A stretch of DNA of 48,407 nucleotides from Clostridiales bacterium (GTDB taxonomy: Bacteria > Bacillota_A > Clostridia > Saccharofermentanales > Saccharofermentanaceae): contig JAILHZ010000196.1 of assembly GCA_024695545.1 (NCBI GenBank), forward strand, positions 1 through 48,407, read 5' to 3'. Position numbers and translations under genes: made by a program. The first letter of the stretch is position 1. Each line of letters opens with the position of its first letter. The notes below the pieces were generated by a model. The model was given only the letters and a program-made list of their open reading frames with translations. It was not told the DNA's origin and did not search any database. This document shows positions 8,549 through 16,354 of the stretch, piece by piece.

Positions 8549-9622
8549 ATGAAAATGGTTATCCGCTGGTGGCCGCATGGCGATGACACCGTAACACTCA
8601 GTCAGATCCGTCAGATCCCGGGCGTATCCGGTGTCGCAACGATGATCTCTGATATTCCGGCAGGCGAGGTCTGGCCGAAGGAACAGATCTTCGCGCTGCG
8701 TGACGAAGTACATGCCGCAGGACTCGAGATGGAAGTCATCGAGAGCGTCAATATCCACGAAGATATCAAGAAGGGACTGCCTTCGAGAGACAAGTATATC
8801 GAGAACTACATCACGACCATGAAGAACCTCCACGAGGGCGGAGTTAAGTGCATCTGCTACAACTTCATGCCGGTCATGGACTGGTTCAGAAGCCAGCTTG
8901 ATTACCCGCTCAGTGACGGAAGCTTCGCGATGGCCTATGACCATGCTTATGCGCAGTCTCTCGATCTGGAGAAGATCATCCACTCGATGATGGACGGATC
9001 CCGCGACATGACCCTTCCCGGATGGGAGCCGGAAAGATTCCCGGCAATGGCCAGGGACATCGAGTTCTACCATAACGTTTCCGCGGAAGAATATTTCCAG
9101 AACATTTCCTATTTCCTCAATGCGATCATGCCGTATGCCGAGGAATACGATATTGATTTCGGCGTGCACCCGGACGATCCGCCGTGGCCGCTGTTCGGCC
9201 TGAAGAAGGTCGTCTGCTCCGCAGAGTCGATCCGCACATACCTGTCTCTCAACGACAGTAAGCGGAACGGTCTTACACTCTGCACCGGAAGCCTCGGCGC
9301 CAACCTTGAGAACGATGTTCCGGCAATGGCAGCGGAATTTGCCGCGATGGGCAGGATCCCGTTCGTGCATCTTAGGAACGTCAAGCACACCACCGAGAAG
9401 GATTTCCACGAGAGTGCGCATCTGTCTTCCGAAGGTGACCTTGATATGTACGCGATCATCTCCGAGCTCCAGAAGAACGGATTTGACGGATATATCCGTC
9501 CGGATCACGGACGCCGCATCTGGGACGAGAAGTGCCGTCCGGGCTATGGTCTTTACGACCGCGCACTCGGCGCATCCTACATCCAGGGTCTCTGGGAAGC
9601 CGTCAGGAAGAGCCGCGGCTGA
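8549..9622 (+). CDS. uxuA: Mannonate dehydratase
   Basis: UxuA dehydrates D-mannonate to 2-keto-3-deoxygluconate. The protein has the expected 357 residues. MKMVIRWWPHGDDTVTLSQIRQ is the family N-terminus (cited here in part), with metal-site blocks ICYNFMPVMDW (Cys), HPDDPPWPLFGL (His) and RPDHGR. GAGG lies before the ATG. It sits between the membrane-protein pair and uxuB in one transcription unit, with short gaps (27 and 40 bp). Its product feeds KdgK. Confidence 0.97.
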   Translation: MKMVIRWWPHGDDTVTLSQIRQIPGVSGVATMISDIPAGEVWPKEQIFALRDEVHAAGLEMEVIESVNIHEDIKKGLPSRDKYIENYITTMKNLHEGGVKCICYNFMPVMDWFRSQLDYPLSDGSFAMAYDHAYAQSLDLEKIIHSMMDGSRDMTLPGWEPERFPAMARDIEFYHNVSAEEYFQNISYFLNAIMPYAEEYDIDFGVHPDDPPWPLFGLKKVVCSAESIRTYLSLNDSKRNGLTLCTGSLGANLENDVPAMAAEFAAMGRIPFVHLRNVKHTTEKDFHESAHLSSEGDLDMYAIISELQKNGFDGYIRPDHGRRIWDEKCRPGYGLYDRALGASYIQGLWEAVRKSRG

Positions 9623-9662
9623 TCCATTTTGAAAAGTACTTTTACTCATCAGGAGGCGTACT

Positions 9663-11285
9663 ATGCTCTCTCTTTCAATGACACGTGACAGTCTGAAGAA
9701 TAAAGAAGAATGGAAGAACAGGAATATCGTTCTTCCTTCTTTTGATATCAATAAGGTGAAGAAGGCGACTTCGGAAAACCCGACCTGGCTCCACTTCGGC
9801 GCCGGAAATATCTTCCGCGGATTCATCGCGAGACTTTCCCAGGATCTTCTGAACCAGGGGCTCTCCGATACAGGCATCATCGCCGCGGATACCTTTGACT
9901 ATGAGATCATCGACAGGATCTATAAGCCCTACGATGACCTGACACTGATGGTCGATCTGAAGCCGGACGGAAGCACCGGATATGAGATCATCGGCAGCAT
10001 CGTGGAATCAAGAAAAGCCGATCCCGCCGACTCGGAAGAGATGACCCGTCTTTACGAGATCGCCGGATCTTCATCTCTTCAGCTCATCAGTTTCACGATC
10101 ACGGAGAAAGGCTACGCGCTCTATAACATGAAGGGCGAGCTCCTTCCGGTCGTTAAGTCGGATATGGAAAAGGGTCCTTCCTCCGCACATCATGCCATGA
10201 GTATCGTATGTGCCCTCCTGTGGGAGCGGTTCAATAAAGGTGCTTTTCCATTGGCGCTGGCCTCGATGGACAACTGCAGCCAGAACGGCGCGAAGCTCAA
10301 GAGCAGCGTGCTCGAGATCGCACAGGCCTGGGAAAAGAACGGCTTTGTGTCTTCCGAGTTCATCTCTTATCTCAACGACAGTTCCCGCATCGCCTTCCCG
10401 TGGAGCATGATCGATAAGATCACTCCCCGTCCGGACACTTCTGTTGAGCAGAAGATCGTGGAAATGGGAATATCCGGCATGAGTCCTTTTACCACGGCAA
10501 AGGGCACCTTCATCGCGCCTTTCGTAAATGCGGAAGTTCCGCAGTACCTCGTCATCGAGGACACGTTCCCGAACGGCCGTCCGCTCCTGGAGAAAGCCGG
10601 CGTCTACATGACCGACCGCGACACTGTCAACAAGGCAGAGAGAATGAAGGTCACCACCTGTCTGAACCCGCTTCACACCGCACTGGCTGTTTACGGCTGC
10701 GTGCTCGGATATACACGTATCTCCGAAGAGATGAAGGATCCGCAGCTGGTTTCCCTCATCAGAAAGATCGGCTATCAGGAAGGACTTCCGGTCGTAACTG
10801 ACCCTAAGATCCTTGACCCGAAGGCATTCATCTCCGAGGTCATCGACGAGAGACTTCCGAACCCGTTCATTCCGGACGCTCCGCAGCGTATCGCAACAGA
10901 TACGAGTCTTAAAGTCCCGATCCGTTTCGGCGAGACGATCAAGTCGTATATCGCGGATCCTTCGCTGGATGCCGGATCTCTGACATATATCCCGCTCGCA
11001 CTGGCAGGATGGCTCCGTTACCTTCTGGGACTCGATGATAAGGGAGAACCGATCGAGCTCAGCTCTGACCCGCTTCTGCCCTCACTTCAGGAGCAGCTCA
11101 AGAACGTGAAGTTCGGCGAGCCCGGAAGCGTGAAGGGAAATCTTACGGAACTTCTTTCCAATGATTCCGTCTTCGGGGCAGACCTTGTCGCATGCGGTCT
11201 TTCCGGGAAGATCGAGGGCTATCTTTCCGAACTGATCGAGGGCCCGGGTGCCGTAAGACAGACACTTATCAAGTATCTCGGCTGA
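9663..11285 (+). CDS. uxuB: Fructuronate reductase (mannitol dehydrogenase family)
   Basis: An NAD(P)-dependent long-chain dehydrogenase that reduces D-fructuronate to D-mannonate, linking UxaC and UxuA. The N-terminal nucleotide fold shows WLHFGAGNIFRGF. The catalytic block KVTTCLNPLHTALA carries the Lys, Asn and His of the polyol dehydrogenase family. It has 540 residues, slightly long but within the Clostridia range for this group. AGGAGG is 6 nt before the ATG. Tagaturonate reductase is the alternative in this family, but the adjacent uxuA favours fructuronate. Confidence 0.93.
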   Translation: MLSLSMTRDSLKNKEEWKNRNIVLPSFDINKVKKATSENPTWLHFGAGNIFRGFIARLSQDLLNQGLSDTGIIAADTFDYEIIDRIYKPYDDLTLMVDLKPDGSTGYEIIGSIVESRKADPADSEEMTRLYEIAGSSSLQLISFTITEKGYALYNMKGELLPVVKSDMEKGPSSAHHAMSIVCALLWERFNKGAFPLALASMDNCSQNGAKLKSSVLEIAQAWEKNGFVSSEFISYLNDSSRIAFPWSMIDKITPRPDTSVEQKIVEMGISGMSPFTTAKGTFIAPFVNAEVPQYLVIEDTFPNGRPLLEKAGVYMTDRDTVNKAERMKVTTCLNPLHTALAVYGCVLGYTRISEEMKDPQLVSLIRKIGYQEGLPVVTDPKILDPKAFISEVIDERLPNPFIPDAPQRIATDTSLKVPIRFGETIKSYIADPSLDAGSLTYIPLALAGWLRYLLGLDDKGEPIELSSDPLLPSLQEQLKNVKFGEPGSVKGNLTELLSNDSVFGADLVACGLSGKIEGYLSELIEGPGAVRQTLIKYLG

Positions 11286-11297
11286 TCTTCTCCCAAC

Positions 11298-11326
11298 TTG
11301 CATACTAGTGGGAAACATTATATATT
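11298..11326 (+). promoter_or_regulatory. Promoter of the GntR/FkbM operon
   Basis: TTGCAT (11298-11303), 17 bp, TATATT (11321-11326), in the 77-bp gap after uxuB. The spacer contains the palindrome ACTAGT (11304-11309), a possible half of an autoregulatory site. This promoter would uncouple the regulator from the enzyme genes. Confidence 0.5.
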
Positions 11327-11362
11327 TATTGATGTTGACGCCAGTACAAGGAGACGGAGAAG

Positions 11363-12046
11363 ATGAACGTTCCAGAGAAAAGACCCGGTGAGACGAACCG
11401 GGAATACGCTTTCCGCACCATATCCGAGAACATTATCAGCCTGGATATCAAACCGGGCAGCATGATCGGTGAGCAGGAGATCGCAAACGAGCTCGGCCTG
11501 TCCAGAACACCTGTTCATGAGGCTTTTCTCGAGTTGTCTAAGTCCAGGATCCTCAACATCCTGCCGCAGAAGGGCTGTCTCGTCTCCATGATCGACTCCG
11601 ACCTGATCCGTGAATCGCGTTTCCTGCGCATCACTGTCGAGACAGCACTGGTCGAGGACGCCTGCGAACTGGCCAAAGAATCCGATCTGAAAGAACTGGA
11701 AGACAATCTGGCGCTTCAGGAGTTCTACCTGTCGAAGGATGTCGACCGTATCCTCTCTCTCGATAACGAATTCCATAAGACGATCTACCGCATCTGTAAT
11801 GCGATGCAGTGCTATTACATGGTCAGCCTGATGAGCATCCACTTCGACCGCGTACGAAGCCTGAGCCTTCACTCCGTTAAGGACCTGACGATCGTATCCG
11901 ACCACCGGGCGATCTTCGACGCGATCAAGAAGAAGAACCCGAAGGCCGCCAGAGCCGCTTTCCAGAAGCATATGGCGCGCTTTGACCTCGACTGGAACAT
12001 CATCACGCAGGAATACAAGCAGTACATCTCTGACGGAAGCAAATGA
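11363..12046 (+). CDS. GntR-family regulator, FadR/FCD subfamily (UxuR-like)
   Basis: A 227-residue regulator. The N-terminal winged helix (about 10-75) contains IISLDIKPGSMIGEQEIANELGLSRTPVHEA (cited only as landmarks: GEQEIANELG and SRTPVHEA). The C-terminal all-helical FCD domain (about 80-215) has the DNEFHKTIY metal-site motif and a DHRAIFDAI helix. Proteins of this type in uronate loci (UxuR, ExuR, KdgR) bind pathway intermediates and repress the enzymes. It lies directly after uxuB and has its own promoter. Its stop overlaps the FkbM gene by four bases. Confidence 0.88.
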   Translation: MNVPEKRPGETNREYAFRTISENIISLDIKPGSMIGEQEIANELGLSRTPVHEAFLELSKSRILNILPQKGCLVSMIDSDLIRESRFLRITVETALVEDACELAKESDLKELEDNLALQEFYLSKDVDRILSLDNEFHKTIYRICNAMQCYYMVSLMSIHFDRVRSLSLHSVKDLTIVSDHRAIFDAIKKKNPKAARAAFQKHMARFDLDWNIITQEYKQYISDGSK

Positions 12047-13152
12047 ACCATCTGACGGAGCAAAACAAAGATCTGTGGGAATACCTGAAGGCCGCGGTCA
12101 AGCCGGTCGTTCTTTACGGTACCGGAAACGGCGCTGATAAGATCCTCGACCAGCTCGAGGCAAGGAACATCCCCGTATCCGGCATATTCGCGAGCAGCGG
12201 CTTTGTGCGCGACAGATCCTTCCGCGGCTTTAAGGTCGAGACTTATGAGGCGCTGAAAGCACGCTTCCCCGACATGATCGTGCTCCTTTGTTTCGGATCT
12301 TCCCTCCCTGAAGTCATTGCCAATATCGACCGGATCGCAGAAGAATGCGAGATCTACGCTCCGGACGTCCCCGTTTACGGAAAAAACCTCTTCGATTCCG
12401 CGTTCTATGACACACATAAGGACGAATTTGCTGAGGTCCGGAGCTTTCTGGAAGATGACCTTTCCAGAAAGACCTTTGATGCGGTCATTTCCTATAAATT
12501 GACGGGCGTCTATATGTCGCTCCGCCCCGTAGAATCAGCGTTAGAGGAGATCTCTTCACTCATATCCCTTCCGGAAAACGCATCTTATATCGACCTCGGC
12601 GCATATAACGGAGATACCGTTGCTCTTTATACGAAACTCTTCCCGCAGATCCGGAAAATCGTGGCAGTCGAACCCGACGCAAGGAACTTCCGAAAGCTCA
12701 CTGAGACCACTTCTTCCCTCTTCGGGACGACTGGCAGTGCTTCTGACTCCGCGGATCCCGGGAAAATATCAATTTCCTGCATCCGTGCACTCGTCTCCGA
12801 CCATGACGGGACCGCATTTATTCCGAAAAACAGGGGCCGCGGTGTGCATGAGACCGCAGATGAGGCCAAAGGCGAAAACCTTACGGCCGTATCGCTTGTA
12901 ACACTGTTATCGGACCTTCCGGCAGACCTGATCAAGTTCGATATAGAGGGTAACGAGAAGTCCTCGCTCGAAGGCGGGGAAAATATCATTCTTCGGGACA
13001 GGCCATCTCTGATCGTATCCTGTTATCACCGGAGTGAAGACCTGTTTTCACTCCCTCTTCTCATCAAGAAGATGGTGCCCGAATACCGCGTTTACATGCG
13101 TCATCACCCGCATCTTCTCTGCTGGGATACGGAGTTTATTTTCACGCTCTGA
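12043..13152 (+). CDS. FkbM-family methyltransferase with N-terminal Rossmann-like part
   Basis: The C-terminal half (about 170-369) is an FkbM-type SAM-dependent methyltransferase: YIDLGAYNGDTVALY (motif I), IVAVEPDARNFRKL (motif II) and LIKFDIEGNEKSSLEGG near the active site. Such enzymes O-methylate sugars or other small substrates. The N-terminal 130 residues begin VVLYGTGNGADKILDQL, a GxGxG nucleotide-binding-like fold seen in other Clostridia FkbM proteins. It starts in the stop codon of the GntR gene (ATGA), an unexpected pairing. Methylation of uronic acids (4-O-methylglucuronate occurs in xylan) is a tempting link, but FkbM enzymes transfer methyl groups and would not remove them. 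Confidence 0.82.
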   Translation: MNHLTEQNKDLWEYLKAAVKPVVLYGTGNGADKILDQLEARNIPVSGIFASSGFVRDRSFRGFKVETYEALKARFPDMIVLLCFGSSLPEVIANIDRIAEECEIYAPDVPVYGKNLFDSAFYDTHKDEFAEVRSFLEDDLSRKTFDAVISYKLTGVYMSLRPVESALEEISSLISLPENASYIDLGAYNGDTVALYTKLFPQIRKIVAVEPDARNFRKLTETTSSLFGTTGSASDSADPGKISISCIRALVSDHDGTAFIPKNRGRGVHETADEAKGENLTAVSLVTLLSDLPADLIKFDIEGNEKSSLEGGENIILRDRPSLIVSCYHRSEDLFSLPLLIKKMVPEYRVYMRHHPHLLCWDTEFIFTL

Positions 13153-13213
13153 GAGAATAGGACTCTTATTTTGCGTTTTTCTCCCTGTTGTATTGCATAT
13201 TTTATCTGTAGAA

Positions 13214-13219
13214 TATAAT
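13214..13219 (+). promoter_or_regulatory. Probable -10 box for the first zinc-ribbon unit
   Basis: A perfect TATAAT lies 46 bp before the start at 13266. A -35 is less clear: TTGCAT stands 15 bp upstream of the -10, shorter than usual. The gap after the FkbM gene is 113 bp with no clear terminator. Confidence 0.4.
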
Positions 13220-13265
13220 CAGGTCGGGTCTGTTCTTAGCGGGCCCGGGATGGGAGAAGGAATAT

Positions 13266-14516
13266 ATGGCTAAGAACTGTCCGGGGTGCGGTGCCCCGTT
13301 AGAGTATGATCCGGGCTTTGATGCCCTGGTCTGCGGCACCTGCGGTAATATCGTCGATCCGAAATCATTGCCGGATGCCGACGATTTCTACATAAATCTC
13401 GATTCAAATGAACCTGTCGATCTGGAGGACACGCTCGAAGAAGAAGAGCTTTCCGGCGAGACCTATGACTGCCACATCTATACCTGCAGCCAGTGCGGTG
13501 GTGAAGTCATCGTCTCCGGAACCGAAGCCTCCACGAAATGCATGTACTGCGGCTCCACAGCGGTAGTCTTTAACCGCATTGCGCAGGAGCGCCGTCCGGA
13601 CTATATCGTACCCTTCAAGATCACGAAGGAAGAAGCACTGGCCAACGTTAAAAAGAAGCTCATGTCCGGTCTTTTCGTTCCGCGGTTCTTTAAGAAAGCA
13701 GAGCCCACTGTCATCCGCGGCATCTATGTCCCGTACTTCCTCTTCGACGGATGGTATACAGATACCCAGCGTTTCGAGGTCGGAAACACCACGAAGATAG
13801 TTGATGGCGAATGTGATTTCGAGGATCTTCCGGTCGAGGCGTGTAAAGCACTTGCAGACCAGACCTCCGCGCAGCTCGATCCGTTCTACCTAAATGAGAA
13901 AGTACCGTTCGAGTCCTCCTATCTCATGGGATTCTACTCAAACGTGCAGGATCTTGAGCTTCGGGCCGCGAAGGGCTCGGCACAGGGCAAGGCCCGCTCC
14001 ATGTTTGACGCGGAGATCTTAAGACAGCTCCACTCCATGCGAAGCACCAAGCGTGTAACTTCCGTGCCGAAGTCTGAACTCAAGTATTCTTCCTACGCCA
14101 TGCTTCCGGTCTGGTTTATCTCCGTAGAGAAAAAGGGAACTCCGTATACATTCCTCGTAAACGGTCAGACGGGAAAAGTCGTAGGTACCGTTCCGTGGAA
14201 CCGTGTCCTGGCAGGCATTATGCTCGCCACATTCTTTATTGCGATGGCAGGACTTGCGACCTGGTTCTTCATTCAGTCGGGGATCCTTCCGGCCGCGCTC
14301 GGACTCGAGAGCAAGGTCGGCTCAAAGTATGCCTCTTCAAGAAGGGATCCGGTAGATACCTATGAGATCCTTGGCGGAATGTCGATCATAAGTGCCGCCG
14401 GCGGTCTTTTCTGGTACGGATTCGGCAAGTTTAAGAAGGTCGTCACGAATCTCAATCTCTCGAGATCCGTCGTTACTTTTATCTTTTCGAAAAAGAGACA
14501 GGGGGATGCCAAATGA
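13266..14516 (+). CDS. TFIIB-like zinc-ribbon membrane protein, YdjG-like (copy 1)
   Basis: A 416-residue protein with two zinc ribbons, CPGC/CGTC (Cys 5, 8, 23, 26) and CSQC/CMYC (Cys 74, 77, 92, 95). A conserved soluble domain follows (IVPFKITKEEAL, RGIYVPYFLFDGWY, SYLMGFYSN, PVWFISVEKKGTPYTFLVNGQTG), then two membrane spans near 312-336 and 362-385 and a basic end KKRQGDAK. The architecture resembles B. subtilis YdjG, which with YdjH and YdjI recruits the PspA-like protein YdjF to the membrane under envelope stress; that role is only a family analogy. Start has GGGAGAAGG upstream. Its stop overlaps the next small gene (ATGA). It is about half identical by eye to the gene at 14766. Confidence 0.82.
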   Translation: MAKNCPGCGAPLEYDPGFDALVCGTCGNIVDPKSLPDADDFYINLDSNEPVDLEDTLEEEELSGETYDCHIYTCSQCGGEVIVSGTEASTKCMYCGSTAVVFNRIAQERRPDYIVPFKITKEEALANVKKKLMSGLFVPRFFKKAEPTVIRGIYVPYFLFDGWYTDTQRFEVGNTTKIVDGECDFEDLPVEACKALADQTSAQLDPFYLNEKVPFESSYLMGFYSNVQDLELRAAKGSAQGKARSMFDAEILRQLHSMRSTKRVTSVPKSELKYSSYAMLPVWFISVEKKGTPYTFLVNGQTGKVVGTVPWNRVLAGIMLATFFIAMAGLATWFFIQSGILPAALGLESKVGSKYASSRRDPVDTYEILGGMSIISAAGGLFWYGFGKFKKVVTNLNLSRSVVTFIFSKKRQGDAK

Positions 14517-14686
14517 TTATTGTAATTATGGGTTATGTAGCTTCAATCGTTGCGTCTGCAGGCCTGGCCTTCCTCTTCGTCGCCAATATCCTTCAGAAAT
14601 CCAACAGCTTTGGTTCCGAAGGACAGGATCCGGCCTGCATGAAGAGATTCAAGTTTCTCGACGTGGATCAGAAGCCGAAGATGTAA
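14513..14686 (+). CDS. Small single-span protein coupled to zinc-ribbon copy 1
   Basis: A 57-residue protein: one hydrophobic helix (about residues 2-26, MIIVIMGYVASIVASAG onward), a polar middle, and a C-terminus containing CMKRFKFLDVD. It starts within the stop codon of the zinc-ribbon gene (AAATGA). The same arrangement recurs at 16007, where the small protein ends with CMKHFRYEDV. The shared C-M-K-[RH]-F-[KR]-[FY]-x-D-V motif is strong evidence that this short frame is real. Function unknown; a small partner subunit of the zinc-ribbon membrane protein is inferred. Confidence 0.75.
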   Translation: MIIVIMGYVASIVASAGLAFLFVANILQKSNSFGSEGQDPACMKRFKFLDVDQKPKM

Positions 14687-14700
14687 GAGTGCTTTTCAGT

Positions 14701-14718
14701 AGGAACAGGGCTGTTCCT
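14701..14718. promoter_or_regulatory. 18-bp palindrome ahead of zinc-ribbon copy 2
   Basis: AGGAACAGGGCTGTTCCT is two perfect 8-bp arms around GG. It sits just upstream of a -10-like TATAGT (14726-14731), where a -35 box would be expected. No T-run follows, so an operator for a dimeric regulator is more likely than a terminator. No counterpart was seen before copy 1. Confidence 0.45.
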
Positions 14719-14765
14719 GCTGTGGTATAGTGTAATTAAAGATTCGTTTTTGGGGGGAAGCGGAT

Positions 14766-16010
14766 ATGGCTAAGAATTGTCCGGGGTGCGGTGCCCCGAT
14801 GGAATACGATCCGGGGTTTGATTCTCTGGTCTGTACGTCGTGCGGCAACATTATCGACCCGAAGACGCTTCCGGATGCGGACAGTTTCTATTACGAAAAC
14901 CCGGATGCCGATAGTGGACCGGAAGATATCAAGGATACTCTCTCCGAGTTCGAAGAGCTCACCGGTGAGATGTATGACCGTCACGTCTATAAATGCAGCC
15001 AGTGTGGCGGTGAGGTCCTTGTGTCCGGTACCGAAATCTCCACAAGATGCATTTACTGCGGATCGACATCCGTCGTATTCTCCAGGATCTCGAAGGAGAA
15101 CCGGCCGGATAAGATCGTGCCTTTCTCCATCACGAAAGAAGAAGCCATCGAGACTGTAAAGAAAAACATCCTTTCCGGTGCTTTTATGCCGAAAGGATTT
15201 AAGAAGATCGATCCGGAGCTTGTACGCGGCATCTATATCCCGTACTTTACCTATGACGGTGTGATCTCCGACACGCAGCGGCACATGATCGGACTTTCGG
15301 AGAAGTCTTATGTATTCGACGGAAGTGCCGAGTTCGAGAATCTCCTGGTCGAGTGCTGTACTGCCCTCGATGACCGCTCCACGGCACTGCTCGAACCATA
15401 TAATGTAAAAGCTGCCGTTGACTTTGACACATCGTATCTCATGGGTTTTTACTCGAATATTCAGGATGTTACTCCGCAAAAAGCAAAGGGAACCGCCGAA
15501 CTGAAAGCGAAGACGATCTTCAATGCCCAGATGCGTAAGATCACGAAAAACAGCACAGTAAAGAATGTATCTTCGCTTCCGAAGCTGGAACTGGAACGCA
15601 CGGGATATATTCTCCTTCCCGCCTGGTTCATCACGATCACTTCAAATAACACGCCCTATACTTTCCTCGTAAATGGCCAGTCCGGCCGCTGCACCGGTAC
15701 CGCTCCCTGGAGCAAGGTAAAGGTCTTTGGAACGATCGCGGCAGCGACAGCCGCACTATGGGCGCTGCTCTTTACATTGCTTACGAAGGTCGAAGTGCCT
15801 CATATCAATAAAATCACGGATATAGAGAAAGCGGATTATATCATTATAAGAGGCGGACCTCAGATCGCTGCGGGACTTATCGCTCTAGCGGCCGGCATCA
15901 CTCTGACTATCGCGATCGGGAAGTTCAGGCGTCTGATTCGGAAACTGAAGCGTACCGGCTCCGTATCGACCCTTATTTTCGCCAAGAGAAGACAGGGAGG
16001 TGTCAAATGA
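14766..16010 (+). CDS. TFIIB-like zinc-ribbon membrane protein, YdjG-like (copy 2)
   Basis: A 414-residue paralogue of the gene at 13266, starting with the same MAKNCPGCGAP block and the same spacing of metal ligands (Cys 5, 8, 23, 26 and 77, 80, 95, 98). Shared landmarks include KIVPFSITKEEAI, RGIYIPYFTYDG, SYLMGFYSNIQD and TPYTFLVNGQSG. Two membrane spans follow near 312-332 and 355-378, then the basic end KRRQGGVK. The start is preceded by a run of G (TTGGGGGGAAG). DNA similarity is highest over the first 30 codons, as expected for an old tandem duplication. It overlaps the following small gene by four bases. Confidence 0.82.
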   Translation: MAKNCPGCGAPMEYDPGFDSLVCTSCGNIIDPKTLPDADSFYYENPDADSGPEDIKDTLSEFEELTGEMYDRHVYKCSQCGGEVLVSGTEISTRCIYCGSTSVVFSRISKENRPDKIVPFSITKEEAIETVKKNILSGAFMPKGFKKIDPELVRGIYIPYFTYDGVISDTQRHMIGLSEKSYVFDGSAEFENLLVECCTALDDRSTALLEPYNVKAAVDFDTSYLMGFYSNIQDVTPQKAKGTAELKAKTIFNAQMRKITKNSTVKNVSSLPKLELERTGYILLPAWFITITSNNTPYTFLVNGQSGRCTGTAPWSKVKVFGTIAAATAALWALLFTLLTKVEVPHINKITDIEKADYIIIRGGPQIAAGLIALAAGITLTIAIGKFRRLIRKLKRTGSVSTLIFAKRRQGGVK

Positions 16011-16342
16011 TCCAGATCCTGTATACAATCATGAACTTAGATATTGGTGATGATATCAGAGACAAATGGCACTCAAAAATGCTCGAGGATTCTCTCTTTG
16101 ATCTGCGGGTATTTGCCGCAATCATCACAATGACACTTTGTGTTCTTGCTCTTGCCGTCGTCATGCTTGTCGTAGCAAAGATCCTCGAAAAGAAGAATGA
16201 TTACGGTGATGAGGATGAGATGAAGATGAGGAATGATAAGTCATCCTACAACTCCATCAATGCCAAAGTGTACTCGGAACTTGCCTCCGGCTCCATCAAC
16301 TGTATGAAGCATTTCCGGTATGAGGATGTCAGCAAACGGTGA
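16007..16342 (+). CDS. Single-span protein coupled to zinc-ribbon copy 2
   Basis: A 111-residue protein with one membrane helix (about 36-60), a charged stretch KKNDYGDEDEMKMRNDK after it, and a C-terminus with NCMKHFRYEDVSKR. It starts in the stop codon of copy 2 (ATGA). The end matches the 57-residue protein at 14513, so this is the longer member of the pair. It converges on galK with only 12 bp between stops and no visible terminator. Function unknown. Confidence 0.78.
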   Translation: MIQILYTIMNLDIGDDIRDKWHSKMLEDSLFDLRVFAAIITMTLCVLALAVVMLVVAKILEKKNDYGDEDEMKMRNDKSSYNSINAKVYSELASGSINCMKHFRYEDVSKR

Positions 16343-16354
16343 TGCGGGGTGAGA

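Noticed and set aside
8288..9880. A 530-codon open frame on the minus strand opposite uxuA
   Set aside because: It is antisense to uxuA and parts of its neighbours, all of which have clear family motifs.
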